NCBI GenBank assembly: GCA_900544105.1
Contig: UQUC01000051.1
Span: 1-17,792, forward strand
Direction of reading: 5' to 3'
DNA: 17,792 nt
DNA from: an uncultured Oscillibacter sp.
Lineage (GTDB): Bacteria > Bacillota > Clostridia > Oscillospirales > Oscillospiraceae
In this document: positions 7,738-14,649 of the stretch, one piece after another
Layout: every line of letters starts with the position of its first letter
Numbering within the stretch: the stretch's first letter is position 1
Made by a program: the position numbers and the translations under genes
The notes under the pieces: generated by a model
What the model saw: only the letters and a program-made list of their open reading frames with translations
The model's database searches: none
Told to the model about the DNA's origin: nothing

Positions 7738-7953
7738 ACTTCTGCTGAATTTCTTTCAATACGGTTACCTCTACTTCCATCTATCTGCCATTGAGAGCTG
7801 AAACACTGCCTGCCAATCCATGAAGCACCGTGCGTACAGAATTCATGTCTCACGCGATCCCATAAATGATGTGCTTCGTATTTGACCTTCCGGTAACGCT
7901 CTCCGGCGAAGAAAGAGGGTTTCCCATCGAGGGTTTTCTCTCCCTCTTTGTGT
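7695..7953 (-). ncRNA. Candidate structured non-coding RNA, family not recognised
   Basis: About 260 nt of minus-strand sequence lie between a promoter and a strong terminator with no convincing ORF. Local pairing is extensive: AAAGAGGG with CCCTCTTT near the 5' end, CCGG with CCGG around a short loop, GAAGCAC with GTGCTTC enclosing GCGT/ACGC, and a possible long-range GTTACC/GGTAAC contact. The 3' end is a 13-bp hairpin followed by Ts. It is not linked to a downstream minus-strand gene because its terminator precedes the next promoter. 6S RNA or a raiA-type RNA are possibilities I cannot confirm; T-box, tmRNA, RNase P and common metabolite riboswitch signatures were not seen. Confidence 0.6.
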
Positions 7954-7957
7954 CTAT

Positions 7958-7986
7958 AATATATAATGATATTGGAGATAAGTCAA
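7958..7986 (-). promoter_or_regulatory. Promoter of the candidate ncRNA
   Basis: Minus-strand TTGACT (7986-7981) is followed after 17 bp by TATATT (7963-7958) in a very AT-rich stretch. A TATTAT shifted by two bases is an alternative -10. Transcription would begin near 7952. Confidence 0.65.
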
Positions 7987-8058
7987 TAGCTTTTGTGCAA
8001 TTTCAACGTTTTTGACAAAAAGATCTGCGGTGGACAAGCAGGTCGCACAAAGGTGGAC

Positions 8059-9093
8059 CTATCTGCCGAAGGCCGCCAGCAGAGCGGACAGGGAAAGGCC
8101 CTCCGTCTGCCAGAACTGCTCCAGCAACGTGGCCAGATTGTCCTCATCGTGTTCGATCTCCCGGCTGAACAGCCGCAGGGCCTCCGGCAGTCCTACAAAA
8201 CGGGAAAGGCGGTCCACCACCAGTACCCCCAGCGCGCAGAACTGCGCCCGCCCCAGCAGGTCTCCATCGTTGACGGCCTTCAGCAGATACCGGAAGGCGA
8301 AGTACACGGCGATACGTTCCAGCTTTTCCGGGTCTTGAGGAGCGAAGCTGGGCAATTCCGGCGCTTGCTCCCATTGCTTCAGCAGCGCAAGCCAGTCCGG
8401 TTCCAGAATTTCCAGGTCCTGTAAGCACCGGCAGGCGGCAGCTTCCCAAGAGCCGGAACCGGCATCGGTTTCCGCAGAAATCGCCCAAGATCCCGAGCAG
8501 AAGGCGGTCAATTCCACCATGTTTTCACTGTCCAATAGTTGTTGGGCCTCCTCGGTGATGAACAGAAAGTCCCGCAGACGGGCCTTTAAGGAGCGGTTTC
8601 GGTCCCGCAAGAGATCCAGCAGGCGGTCCCGCAGAGGGACCAGCCAATTCAGCCATGCGTCCCCATCCTCCGTGGGCTGATTATCCTGACGCTCCAAGAA
8701 GGTCAGGGGGTCACGGCTGCCGAGCAGAAGCTCGTTGGCCTTGGGACAGGCGGCGGACAGAGTGATCTCCTGAAAGGGGCCGTAATCCTCAATAAAACGG
8801 GGATGCTCCCGGCAGGTGACAGAGGTGGCTTCCGATCCCAGGGCGCGGTGGATGTCGCAGAGGTTTTCCTGATTCAGAAAGGGGCAGCGGCGGCCCTCCA
8901 GCGGAAAGCAGACATCTTCTCCGTCCACTGCCATCGCACCCCGGAGACGCTCACCCAAGGCTCCCGGAAGCTGCTGATACCGCCGGACCGTGTCCTCATC
9001 CAGGACCACTTCCCATCCGATGCAACAGCTATGGGGACAAGCTCCCGCCAGACAGAAAAACTCATCAAAATAATCCGGAACACGCACCCGCAT
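8059..9093 (-). CDS. fliB: Flagellin lysine-N-methylase (FliB family, Cys-cluster protein)
   Basis: A 344-aa protein whose N-terminus has the family's Cys cluster: C14, C19, C23 and C24 in the stretch FFCLAGACPHSCCIGW. Further conserved Cys/His lie in the RRCPFLNQ...LCDIHR...TCREHPRF region and an AACPKANELLL segment. This matches proteins annotated as flagellin lysine-N-methylases, thought to use an Fe-S or metal-bound centre to methylate lysines of flagellin. The rest is helical and variable. An AGGAGG Shine-Dalgarno lies 8 nt before the ATG. It is transcribed divergently from the iron-sulfur operon. No flagellar genes are in the window, and many non-motile clostridia carry such genes, so the true substrate is open. 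Confidence 0.85.
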   Translation of the reverse strand: MRVRVPDYFDEFFCLAGACPHSCCIGWEVVLDEDTVRRYQQLPGALGERLRGAMAVDGEDVCFPLEGRRCPFLNQENLCDIHRALGSEATSVTCREHPRFIEDYGPFQEITLSAACPKANELLLGSRDPLTFLERQDNQPTEDGDAWLNWLVPLRDRLLDLLRDRNRSLKARLRDFLFITEEAQQLLDSENMVELTAFCSGSWAISAETDAGSGSWEAAACRCLQDLEILEPDWLALLKQWEQAPELPSFAPQDPEKLERIAVYFAFRYLLKAVNDGDLLGRAQFCALGVLVVDRLSRFVGLPEALRLFSREIEHDEDNLATLLEQFWQTEGLSLSALLAAFGR

Positions 9094-9133
9094 GGAAATC
9101 CCTCCTGAAACTGTCAGCTGTTCTTACAAAAAA

Positions 9134-9147
9134 GTTGCAAACGCAAC
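9134..9147. promoter_or_regulatory. Inverted repeat in the fliB-like/ferredoxin divergent region
   Basis: GTTGC-AAAC-GCAAC is a perfect 5-bp inverted repeat with a 4-bp spacer, just upstream of AT-rich -10-like sequences (TATTAT at 9162-9167). Its form resembles sites of Crp/Fnr-family regulators, some of which control ferredoxin and hybrid-cluster genes in anaerobes. No good -35 box is seen for the ferredoxin operon, which would fit an activated promoter. Regulator identity is inference. Confidence 0.4.
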
Positions 9148-9225
9148 AGATTTTATGAGCCTATTATACGATACTAAGAGCACAAAAACAAGCCTGTATA
9201 GCTGGGAAAAAAGGAGACACCCTAT

Positions 9226-9975
9226 ATGGTACGGAGAGTGATCGAAATCGACCGGGAAAAGTGCAACAGCTGCGGCGCCTGTGCCGATGCCTGTCAGGAG
9301 GGAGCCATCGGTATGGTGGACGGCAAGGCTGCGCTCCTGCGGGATGACTACTGCGATGGACTGGGCAACTGTCTGCCTCACTGTCCCACCAATGCAATCA
9401 CTTTTGTGGAACGGGAGGCCGCCGCGTTTGATGAAAAGGCCGTTGCCGCCGCACAACTGATGAAAAAGGCGGCGTCGCTGAAGGGCAGCGCTCCCGTCAC
9501 CCGTAGCGGCTGTTCCGGCAGCGTACCCTTACAGATGGGCTGCCCAGGCAGTCAGGCCGACACACTGCATCAGGGAACGGACACGGCTGCCCCCATGCGG
9601 TCTGCTCCGGTCTCCCGGCTCATGCAGTGGCCTGTTCAGATCAAGCTGCTGCCGGTACAGGCGCCGTTCTATCAGGGGGCCAAACTGCTGATCGCCGCGG
9701 ACTGTACCGCCTTTTCCCGGGCGGATTTCCACGAGCGGTTTATGAAGGGCCGGATCACGCTGATCGGCTGTCCCAAACTGGACGAGGGGGATTACACGGA
9801 AAAGCTAACGGAGATCATCCGAAGCAATGACATCCGGGAGGTCACCATCGTCCGCATGGAGGTGCCCTGCTGCGGCGGTTTGCAGAGAGCGGCGGAAACG
9901 GCACTCCGGGAAAGCGGAAAGTTTTTGCCCTGGCAGGTGGTAACGCTGAGCCGGGACGGAACCATTCAGGAATAA
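9226..9975 (+). CDS. 4Fe-4S binding protein with two N-terminal clusters
   Basis: A 249-aa cytoplasmic iron-sulfur protein. The first cluster motif is C13-C16-C19...C23 (CNSCGACADAC), the second is C43...C49...C53-P (CDGLGNCLPHCP), a bacterial-type two-cluster ferredoxin module. The C-terminal about 150 residues form an extra domain with conserved-looking Cys elements (SGCSGS, MGCPGS, DCTAFS, GCPKLDEGDY, PCCGG) that may bind another cofactor or act in redox signalling; I cannot name its reaction. AAGGAG (9211-9216) is 9 nt before the ATG. A small ferredoxin gene begins 14 nt after its stop, so the two are probably co-transcribed and may exchange electrons. Confidence 0.88.
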   Translation: MVRRVIEIDREKCNSCGACADACQEGAIGMVDGKAALLRDDYCDGLGNCLPHCPTNAITFVEREAAAFDEKAVAAAQLMKKAASLKGSAPVTRSGCSGSVPLQMGCPGSQADTLHQGTDTAAPMRSAPVSRLMQWPVQIKLLPVQAPFYQGAKLLIAADCTAFSRADFHERFMKGRITLIGCPKLDEGDYTEKLTEIIRSNDIREVTIVRMEVPCCGGLQRAAETALRESGKFLPWQVVTLSRDGTIQE

Positions 9976-9989
9976 TGGAGGTAAATCGT

Positions 9990-10172
9990 ATGAAAGCAAC
10001 AGTGAACGAAAACTGCATCGGCTGCGGCCTGTGCGCGGGGACTTGCCCGGTGGTGTTTACCATGGGGGATGACGGCTTGGCCCACGGTGGAGAAATCCCG
10101 GCCAACCAGCAGACCGAGGCAGAGACCGCCCGGGACGGCTGTCCTGTCAGCGCTATCAGCATTGAGGACTGA
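9990..10172 (+). CDS. Small single-cluster 4Fe-4S ferredoxin
   Basis: A 60-aa acidic ferredoxin. C9-x2-C12-x2-C15 near the N-terminus and C51-P near the C-terminus are the standard ligands of one 4Fe-4S cluster; C19-P is an extra Cys of the kind that is a remnant of a second cluster or a disulfide partner in related ferredoxins. The ATG at 9990 is preferred over an in-frame ATG at 9975, because GGAGG (9977-9981) lies between them at the right distance. It sits 14 nt after the preceding two-cluster protein gene and likely serves it or other oxidoreductases as electron carrier. Confidence 0.9.
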   Translation: MKATVNENCIGCGLCAGTCPVVFTMGDDGLAHGGEIPANQQTEAETARDGCPVSAISIED

Positions 10173-10229
10173 CGACGGAAAGATCTGCCAAACGTCTTTA
10201 GCAGTCTATTCTGAATCAGATCAACAACG

Positions 10230-10263
10230 CAGCCGTCTCCCGGATTTCTCCGGGAGACGGCTG
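10230..10263. terminator. Perfect 15-bp hairpin between convergent genes (terminator-like)
   Basis: CAGCCGTCTCCCGGA (10230-10244) pairs perfectly with TCCGGGAGACGGCTG (10249-10263) around a TTTC loop. It lies between the convergent ferredoxin and ilvE genes, where a bidirectional terminator is expected, but neither side has a U-tract, so termination may be weak or factor-dependent. Confidence 0.6.
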
Positions 10264-10311
10264 TAAAACGATATGAAGTTTTGAGATCGACGGAGAAGTT
10301 GCCGGGGCAGC

Positions 10312-11373
10312 TCAGACCTTACAGGTCCAGCCGTGGGGATCGGGCTGCGTGCCCCACTGGATCCCGGTGAGGGTGTCGTACAGCTTCTGCGCCAGAGGGC
10401 CGGTTTGGAAGTTGTTGATGGTATATGCCTTGCCCTCGTAAGTCAGCTCGCCGATGGGACAGATGACGGCGGCGGTGCCAACGCACATAGCCTCCTCCAG
10501 CGTTCCATTGGCGGCGGCCTCAAACAGCTCGTCCACGGAGATGAGCCGTTCCTCTACGGGCATCCCCCAATCCTCAAACAGCTGGAGGCAGGAGCGCCGG
10601 GTGACGCCGGGGAGGATGGACCCGGTCAGCATGGGGGTGATGATCTTGCCGTTGATCTTAAAGACTACGTTCATGCCGCCGCCTTCTTCCACATACCTGT
10701 GCTCCACGCCGTCCAGCCACAGTACCTGAGAATAGCCATTGGCAAAGGCGCGTTCTCCGGCCCGGTTGGAAGCGCCGTAGTTGCCACCGCATTTGGCCTC
10801 GCCGGTGCCGCCCCGGACGGCCCGGACGTCCTCGGTCTCCACGATGATCTTCACCGGCTCCATGCCGTTATCAAAGTAGCTGCCCACCGGGGAGAGGATG
10901 ATGATGAACTGGGCCGTGTGAACGCCGTGAAGCCCCAGCTTCGCATCGGTGCCGTACAGGAAGGGACGGATGTACAGAGAGGTGCCGGGATCAGAGGGGA
11001 CCCAGCGCTCGTCAACCTTCACCAGCGCTTTAACGGCTTCCAGCGCATCCTCCGGGGGGACTACCGGCAGACCCAAGCGGATGGCGGAGTTCTTCATCCG
11101 CTCCATGTTGTCCCAGGGACGGAACAGCTGCACCTCGCCGTCAGGACGGCGGTAGGCTTTCAATCCCTCAAAAACCTCGGCGCCGTAATGGAACACACAG
11201 GCGGCAGGGGACAGGGAGATGTTCTGGAAGGGGACGATACGGGGATCGTACCAGCCTTTTTCATCGCTGTAATCCATGATGAACATGTGGTCGGTGTAGT
11301 GGATGCCGAAGCCCAGCTGATCCGAGGGAAGGAGCGTTCCGGGATGGGTCGTTTTCGTGATGCTGATATACAT
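10312..11373 (-). CDS. ilvE: Branched-chain amino acid aminotransferase
   Basis: PLP-dependent class IV aminotransferase that interconverts Leu, Ile and Val with their 2-oxo acids using glutamate/2-oxoglutarate. At 353 aa it fits the longer, eukaryotic-like BCAT subgroup. The predicted Schiff-base lysine is K194 in GGTGEAKCGGNYGAS, and the glutamate contacting the PLP ring nitrogen is about E230 in YVEEGGGMN (usual form EVGTMN). The substrate-side motif FHYGAEVFEGLKAYR is at 61-75. AGGAGG lies 8 nt before the ATG. No T-box or leader peptide was found upstream; instead a dispersed repeat occupies that region. It is monocistronic here, away from other ilv/leu genes. Confidence 0.95.
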   Translation of the reverse strand: MYISITKTTHPGTLLPSDQLGFGIHYTDHMFIMDYSDEKGWYDPRIVPFQNISLSPAACVFHYGAEVFEGLKAYRRPDGEVQLFRPWDNMERMKNSAIRLGLPVVPPEDALEAVKALVKVDERWVPSDPGTSLYIRPFLYGTDAKLGLHGVHTAQFIIILSPVGSYFDNGMEPVKIIVETEDVRAVRGGTGEAKCGGNYGASNRAGERAFANGYSQVLWLDGVEHRYVEEGGGMNVVFKINGKIITPMLTGSILPGVTRRSCLQLFEDWGMPVEERLISVDELFEAAANGTLEEAMCVGTAAVICPIGELTYEGKAYTINNFQTGPLAQKLYDTLTGIQWGTQPDPHGWTCKV

Positions 11374-11399
11374 GGATGATACCTCCTGAAAAAATAAGA

Positions 11400-11665
11400 G
11401 TCTGTTGATAAAGTGGCAGATTTTCTGCGACGGTAAGGTAGGGCAGCCGTTAGCGGCTCCGCCTCTTTACGGATGCCGCATGCCCCTTGCGGGTAAAGAG
11501 TGTGTGCGGAACTGCGCCCGCAGGCGCGTTCCGGAGCGCAACCGCCGCAAGGCGGCTCTTGGCGCGGAGATAACCCAAGAAGGGATACACCGGCGACGCT
11601 TCGCCTGTTTCCCTGCGCCATTGGAATCAAACATTTTCAGAACTTTTGTAAAGTTCTGAAAATAA
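11400..11665 (-). repeat. Dispersed palindrome-rich repeat, copy A
   Basis: The stretch upstream of ilvE holds no gene but many small GC-rich inverted repeats (for example GCCGTTAGCGGC and CCGCCGCAAGGCGG). Its right part (11597-11662) recurs in opposite orientation at the window's end: a 27-nt block is identical (11597-11623 versus 17747-17773), and a hairpin TTTTCAGAACTTT/AAAGTTCTGAAAA (11634-11662) matches the hairpin of copy B with a different loop. The left limit (about 11400) is a guess because copy B is cut off. Likely a REP-like or MITE-like interspersed element; the hairpin could also terminate transcription. Confidence 0.7.
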
Positions 11666-11723
11666 GTTCGAGTACGTTCAAATGCTCTATGCTTTGGTAG
11701 CCGGATGGCTGGGGGTGAAAGCA

Positions 11724-11761
11724 AACAGAAAAGCGGCCCTGTCGAATCGACGGAGCCGCTT
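11724..11761 (-). terminator. Terminator after the 73-codon gene
   Basis: Minus-strand AAGCGGC (11761-11755) pairs with GCCGCTT (11737-11731), with an inner 5-bp stem after one mismatch, followed by TTCTGTTTGC. It lies 20 nt after the stop of the small minus-strand ORF. Confidence 0.65.
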
Positions 11762-11780
11762 GGTGTTTCAGGTCCGATCT

Positions 11781-12002
11781 TCAGAGGATCGAAGGGGAAA
11801 CCGGGCGTTGTACCGGGATTCGACAAATGGGAAAATGATGTACCAGAATAATAATGGGTAAAATAATAATGGACGCCAGCAGCAGGCTGACGTCCAGAAT
11901 CATAGCGATATTGGCGTGGGAAGAAGCTTCAGAGCAGACGGAAACAGCGCAGACTGCCTGCGCAGAAGCGTATGCAAAAGAGGAACCGGTCATGCAGGTC
12001 AT
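11781..12002 (-). CDS. Small single-pass membrane peptide, function unknown
   Basis: A 73-aa ORF inside a complete minus-strand transcription unit: promoter at 12065-12037, a GGAG Shine-Dalgarno 7 nt before the ATG at 12002, and a terminator about 20 nt after the stop. The N-terminal 30 residues are rich in Ser, Ala and Cys (C3, C18, C23). One strongly hydrophobic segment (about residues 33-54, Leu/Ile-rich) follows, then a short basic, proline-containing tail. I recognise no family. Size and topology would also fit a type I toxin-like or holin-like peptide, but no antisense RNA was identified. It could still be a chance ORF; the flanking signals argue against that. Confidence 0.5.
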   Translation of the reverse strand: MTCMTGSSFAYASAQAVCAVSVCSEASSHANIAMILDVSLLLASIIILPIIILVHHFPICRIPVQRPVSPSIL

Positions 12003-12036
12003 CACGTGTCTCCGTCCTTTCATTCAAGTTGGGTGC

Positions 12037-12065
12037 AGTTTAGCACGGTGAAGGCGGTCCGTCAA
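12037..12065 (-). promoter_or_regulatory. Promoter of the small membrane-peptide gene
   Basis: Minus-strand TTGACG (12065-12060) and TAAACT (12042-12037) with a 17-bp spacer. The predicted start near 12030 leaves a leader of about 28 nt. Confidence 0.65.
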
Positions 12066-12321
12066 GAGAAAATCACGCAAACGCCCATGAGATTGGCGGT
12101 GTGACCAACAGCTGCGTTTTAAAGGAAAAAGACTTTGTTTAAATTTGCGGAAACAGTTGCTGATAGGTCGGCCTTTTTAGATCCGGGAACGGGAAAATAG
12201 CCGGCGGCGGGGGCCCCTGTGGGAATTCAGCCATAATGAGAAAAACAGGCCGGGGCAAGAGGCTCTGGCGGATTGGACCCAACTATGAAACAGGCCTGTA
12301 TCGGGATCCCTGCCCATGCGT
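12066..12321. other. Intergenic stretch without a recognisable gene
   Basis: I see no ORF with start and ribosome-binding site, and no RNA signature here. It lies between the small peptide gene's promoter and a decayed conjugation-gene fragment and is probably part of the same degraded segment. Confidence 0.5.
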
Positions 12322-12504
12322 GAGCAATGTCCCCTGCTCTACGATGTAGTTAGCGTAAAAAGTAGGGGTACGACGATTTGATGAAGCAGGTCAACCCGGA
12401 GGCGTACCAGATCACTCAAGCGTTGGCGCTGCTCACAGTGGGCAGCCTGAATATATCTCCCCACCGGACCAATACCAACATAAAAAGCCACATTCTCTGC
12501 TTTG
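12322..12504 (+). pseudogene. Fragment of a VirB4/TraE-type conjugation ATPase
   Basis: From 12366 the frame reads GYDDLMKQ...NPEAYQ..., then ...GSLN..HRTN.....LCFDIQQ, which resembles the region of VirB4-like ATPases of Gram-positive integrative conjugative elements that reads roughly FYDxLxxQPEPEA...ALELYVxGSLNVFNHRTNV...LVCFDIKQLG. Just upstream, in another frame, an ATG-TCC-CCT-GCT-CTA stretch looks like the preceding Pro-Thr-Leu part, implying a frameshift, and a stop (12363-12365) breaks the frame. Similarity ends abruptly after CFDIQQ (about 12504). No Walker motifs survive. Only some 60 codons of an about 800-codon gene are left, so this is a relic of a lost mobile element. Confidence 0.55.
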
Positions 12505-12540
12505 ACATTCAGCAGGGAACCACCAGAGAAAAGCGGCTAA

Positions 12541-12999
12541 TTACCGGAGTGCCAAAGCTTTTTGCAAATTCCGGGTCGTGATGTTTGTGACCCCGCTTTG
12601 GAGAAACCACTCCAACTCTGACGGCTCGTTTACCGTCCATGCAGAGACGCCGATCCCCTCCTTTTTCAGCACTTCGATCAGTCGCCTTGTCACAAGTCCC
12701 TGATAGATGTTGATTGTGGAGATGCCGCTGGCATGATACATCAGTCCCAGTTTGATGTTCAGTCCAAACAGCGTGCCGATGCGGTTGACGAGACCGGAAT
12801 CTCGGATGATGGTGATCATCGCATACACCACGCACATGGCAGGCACGAACCGGGGCAGCAAATACAGAGTTCCGATGGCCCGCGCGACTTTGGACTTGAC
12901 AAACCGCAGATACAGTGCCAGCAGGTAGGCCACCACAATGGCGATCACCACAGTCATGAGCACCACGAACAGCGTATACAGGATATTCCGGATCTGCAT
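12541..12999 (-). pseudogene. Chimeric relic: ABC permease fragment fused to a phosphodiesterase C-terminus
   Basis: The 152-codon frame has two unrelated halves. Residues 1 to about 90 are hydrophobic and look like the middle of a MalF/UgpA-type sugar or glycerol-3-phosphate ABC permease (NxLYTLFVVLMTVV...AYLLALYL...LLPRFVPAMCVVYAMITI). After about residue 93 it becomes the C-terminal end of a glycerophosphodiester phosphodiesterase (RLIEVLKKEGIGVSAWTVNE...GVTNITTRN), with the typical strand-Trp-Thr-Val-Asn motif. The permease N-terminus and EAA loop, and the phosphodiesterase active site, are missing, and no good Shine-Dalgarno precedes the ATG. An in-frame deletion between two neighbouring genes explains it best. 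It lies just downstream of an intact phosphodiesterase gene on the same strand. Confidence 0.65.
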
Positions 13000-13123
13000 A
13001 GGCTGCCATGATGGAGCAGGCCATGCTGTTTCGGCCGATTCAGTGATATAAGAATTATATCAAACCGATGGGTGGCCCCATTCGACTCTGTCAAGACAAT
13101 GAAACGCAAAGCGATGTTTGACA

Positions 13124-13172
13124 GATAAAAGAACAGGAACTTCGGCTATGCCGGAGTTCCTGTTCTTTTATC
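13124..13172. terminator. Long near-perfect hairpin after the phosphodiesterase gene
   Basis: GATAAAAGAACAGGAACT (13124-13141) pairs perfectly with AGTTCCTGTTCTTTTATC (13155-13172); the inner TCGGC/GCCGG extends the stem to about 23 bp around a 3-nt loop. Its A/U-rich base gives Ts on both strands, so it can terminate bidirectionally, including the minus-strand phosphodiesterase gene ending at 13221. Confidence 0.8.
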
Positions 13173-13220
13173 TACGAAACTACTTTCGGGTAGAAATGCT
13201 ACCTTTCCACCGGGGCGTCA

Positions 13221-13967
13221 TCAGCCGCAGACCTCATTCGCTACGCGGCACAGCACATCGGGGTGGTTGGAGATGATGCAGTCCACGCCCCGGGCAATCA
13301 TATCTTTCATGTTCTCTTCGTCATTTACCGTCCAGGTGTTGACCTTCATGCCCCGGCCGTGGAACAGTTCCATCAACTCCGGCTGATATTGCAGAAGCAT
13401 ATACCGGGGATGCATATTGTCAGCATTGGAGCGCTGGACATAATGTTCCATGTCCAGATAGGGCTTATCATACAGAAGGCCGGTTTCAATGTCCGGGCAC
13501 AGCTCCTTGAAGTGCTGCATGGAGATGTGATTGAAGGAGGAAACGAATACCTGCTCCTGCATCTTGCGCTGGCAGATCTCGTCGATGACCCGTTGCTCCA
13601 GATCCTCGTAAAATACTTCGTAGTTTTTCAGTTCCATATTCAGCAGCATCTTGGTCTCCTTACAGAAGTCAAGCAACTGGCCGAAGGTCCAGATATGCTG
13701 ACCTGCAAATTCCGGAGACTTCCAAGCACCGATATCCAGCGAGAGCAGTTCGTCATAGGTCATGTCCTTGATGAAGCCGGTGCCATTGGAGGTGCGCTCC
13801 ACAGAGGCATCATGAAAAATCACCAGCTTGCCGTCTTTGGTGATGTGGACGTCGCTTTCAAAACCGTCGGCAGCAGTCTTTTCCACTGCCATCCGAAAGG
13901 CCAGAGGGCTGTTCTCCGGGTAATTGCCGGAAAAACCGCGGTGTGCAAGCAAAAGTGGGCGTTTCAT
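13221..13967 (-). CDS. Glycerophosphodiester phosphodiesterase
   Basis: A 248-aa soluble TIM-barrel enzyme that hydrolyses glycerophosphodiesters (deacylated phospholipids) to sn-glycerol-3-phosphate and an alcohol. Catalytic elements: H9-R10-G11 at the first strand, E18-N19, the metal ligands E37 and D39 (FESDV), H52-D53 (IFHD), and the C-terminal NTWTVND motif. There is no signal peptide, so it acts in the cytoplasm. Length is normal (240-250 aa). AAGGAGAG sits just before the ATG. It has its own promoter and terminator. The degraded permease/phosphodiesterase relic downstream suggests it once belonged to, or was duplicated near, an Ugp-like uptake locus. Confidence 0.94.
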   Translation of the reverse strand: MKRPLLLAHRGFSGNYPENSPLAFRMAVEKTAADGFESDVHITKDGKLVIFHDASVERTSNGTGFIKDMTYDELLSLDIGAWKSPEFAGQHIWTFGQLLDFCKETKMLLNMELKNYEVFYEDLEQRVIDEICQRKMQEQVFVSSFNHISMQHFKELCPDIETGLLYDKPYLDMEHYVQRSNADNMHPRYMLLQYQPELMELFHGRGMKVNTWTVNDEENMKDMIARGVDCIISNHPDVLCRVANEVCG

Positions 13968-14043
13968 ATGATTCTCTCCTTACATTTAATAATAAAAGCG
14001 CATGACGACCCCGTCACACGCTTCTCTCAAAATCTCTAATCAT

Positions 14044-14072
14044 ATTATAGCTACATGAATAGGAAAATACAA
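14044..14072 (-). promoter_or_regulatory. Promoter of the phosphodiesterase gene
   Basis: Minus-strand TTGTAT (14072-14067) and TATAAT (14049-14044) with a 17-bp spacer, about 75 nt upstream of the start codon. Confidence 0.75.
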
Positions 14073-14255
14073 GTGTTGGTGCAAATTAGATCTTCAGATT
14101 TTACTCTGGAAAACTTATCTCAAATTCGTTCGGCTCTTAATGGTGTTTTATGAAAAGCGGGCAACTCCGCAATAATAGAATACCCTCGATCCTCTGTCAC
14201 TGAGCGAGGGTGAACAGCTTGCGCATTGGTAAACCGCAGATATTTAGCATCCTGA

Positions 14256-14633
14256 ATACACAAAAGAACACAAATAAGAAGGACGCCGATATCTCTCGAA
14301 TCCGTTGAAAACAATGCGGCGGAGGAATGTATTCAAAAAATGTCTCGAAGAAGAAATGCCCTACTGCAAGGTGAGATAAAAGAGTTGCGGTCTGGCATTG
14401 AAGAATTAAAGAAAATCTGGCATAATAAAGACGAATATAGGCAAGCGCAGGAAATCTTTTTGCCAACTACCGCACACGTTCTTGATTGCTACGACCGCAT
14501 GACCCTAGAAGAAAAGAACCGCCTGTGGAAGCTGTTGATGGAAAAGATTACATACTATCGAGATCTGGAAAAACCGGATCGTATTGAAATCCATCTATAT
14601 CCGCGCTTGGGAAGGCTTATCAGTATATCGTGA
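14256..14633 (+). pseudogene. Probable serine-recombinase C-terminal remnant
   Basis: An open frame runs from just after a TGA (14253-14255) to TGA at 14631-14633, with a first ATG at 14340 but no clear Shine-Dalgarno. The product is charged and probably coiled-coil in its first half (Arg/Glu/Lys-rich, GEIKELRSGIEELKKI), then has YDRMTLEEKNRLWKLLMEKITYYR followed by IEIHLYPRLG. This is reminiscent of the C-terminal end of large serine recombinases of clostridial mobile elements; the catalytic N-terminal domain is absent. The stretch is clearly more AT-rich than its neighbours, supporting foreign origin. It ends only 16 nt before the GTPase start codon. Family assignment is by eye and moderately uncertain; it could be another phage- or element-derived protein. 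Confidence 0.5.
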
Positions 14634-14649
14634 AAGAGTTTGTTGCATT

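Noticed and set aside
7695..7853. Short minus-strand open frames within the candidate ncRNA
   Set aside because: They lack ribosome-binding sites and known domains, and run through the 13-bp terminator hairpin.
7695..7953. A second T-box or another known metabolite riboswitch
   Set aside because: No GGGTGG-type T-box core and none of the conserved cores of TPP, FMN, SAM, cobalamin, lysine or glycine riboswitches could be found, and no gene follows the terminator.
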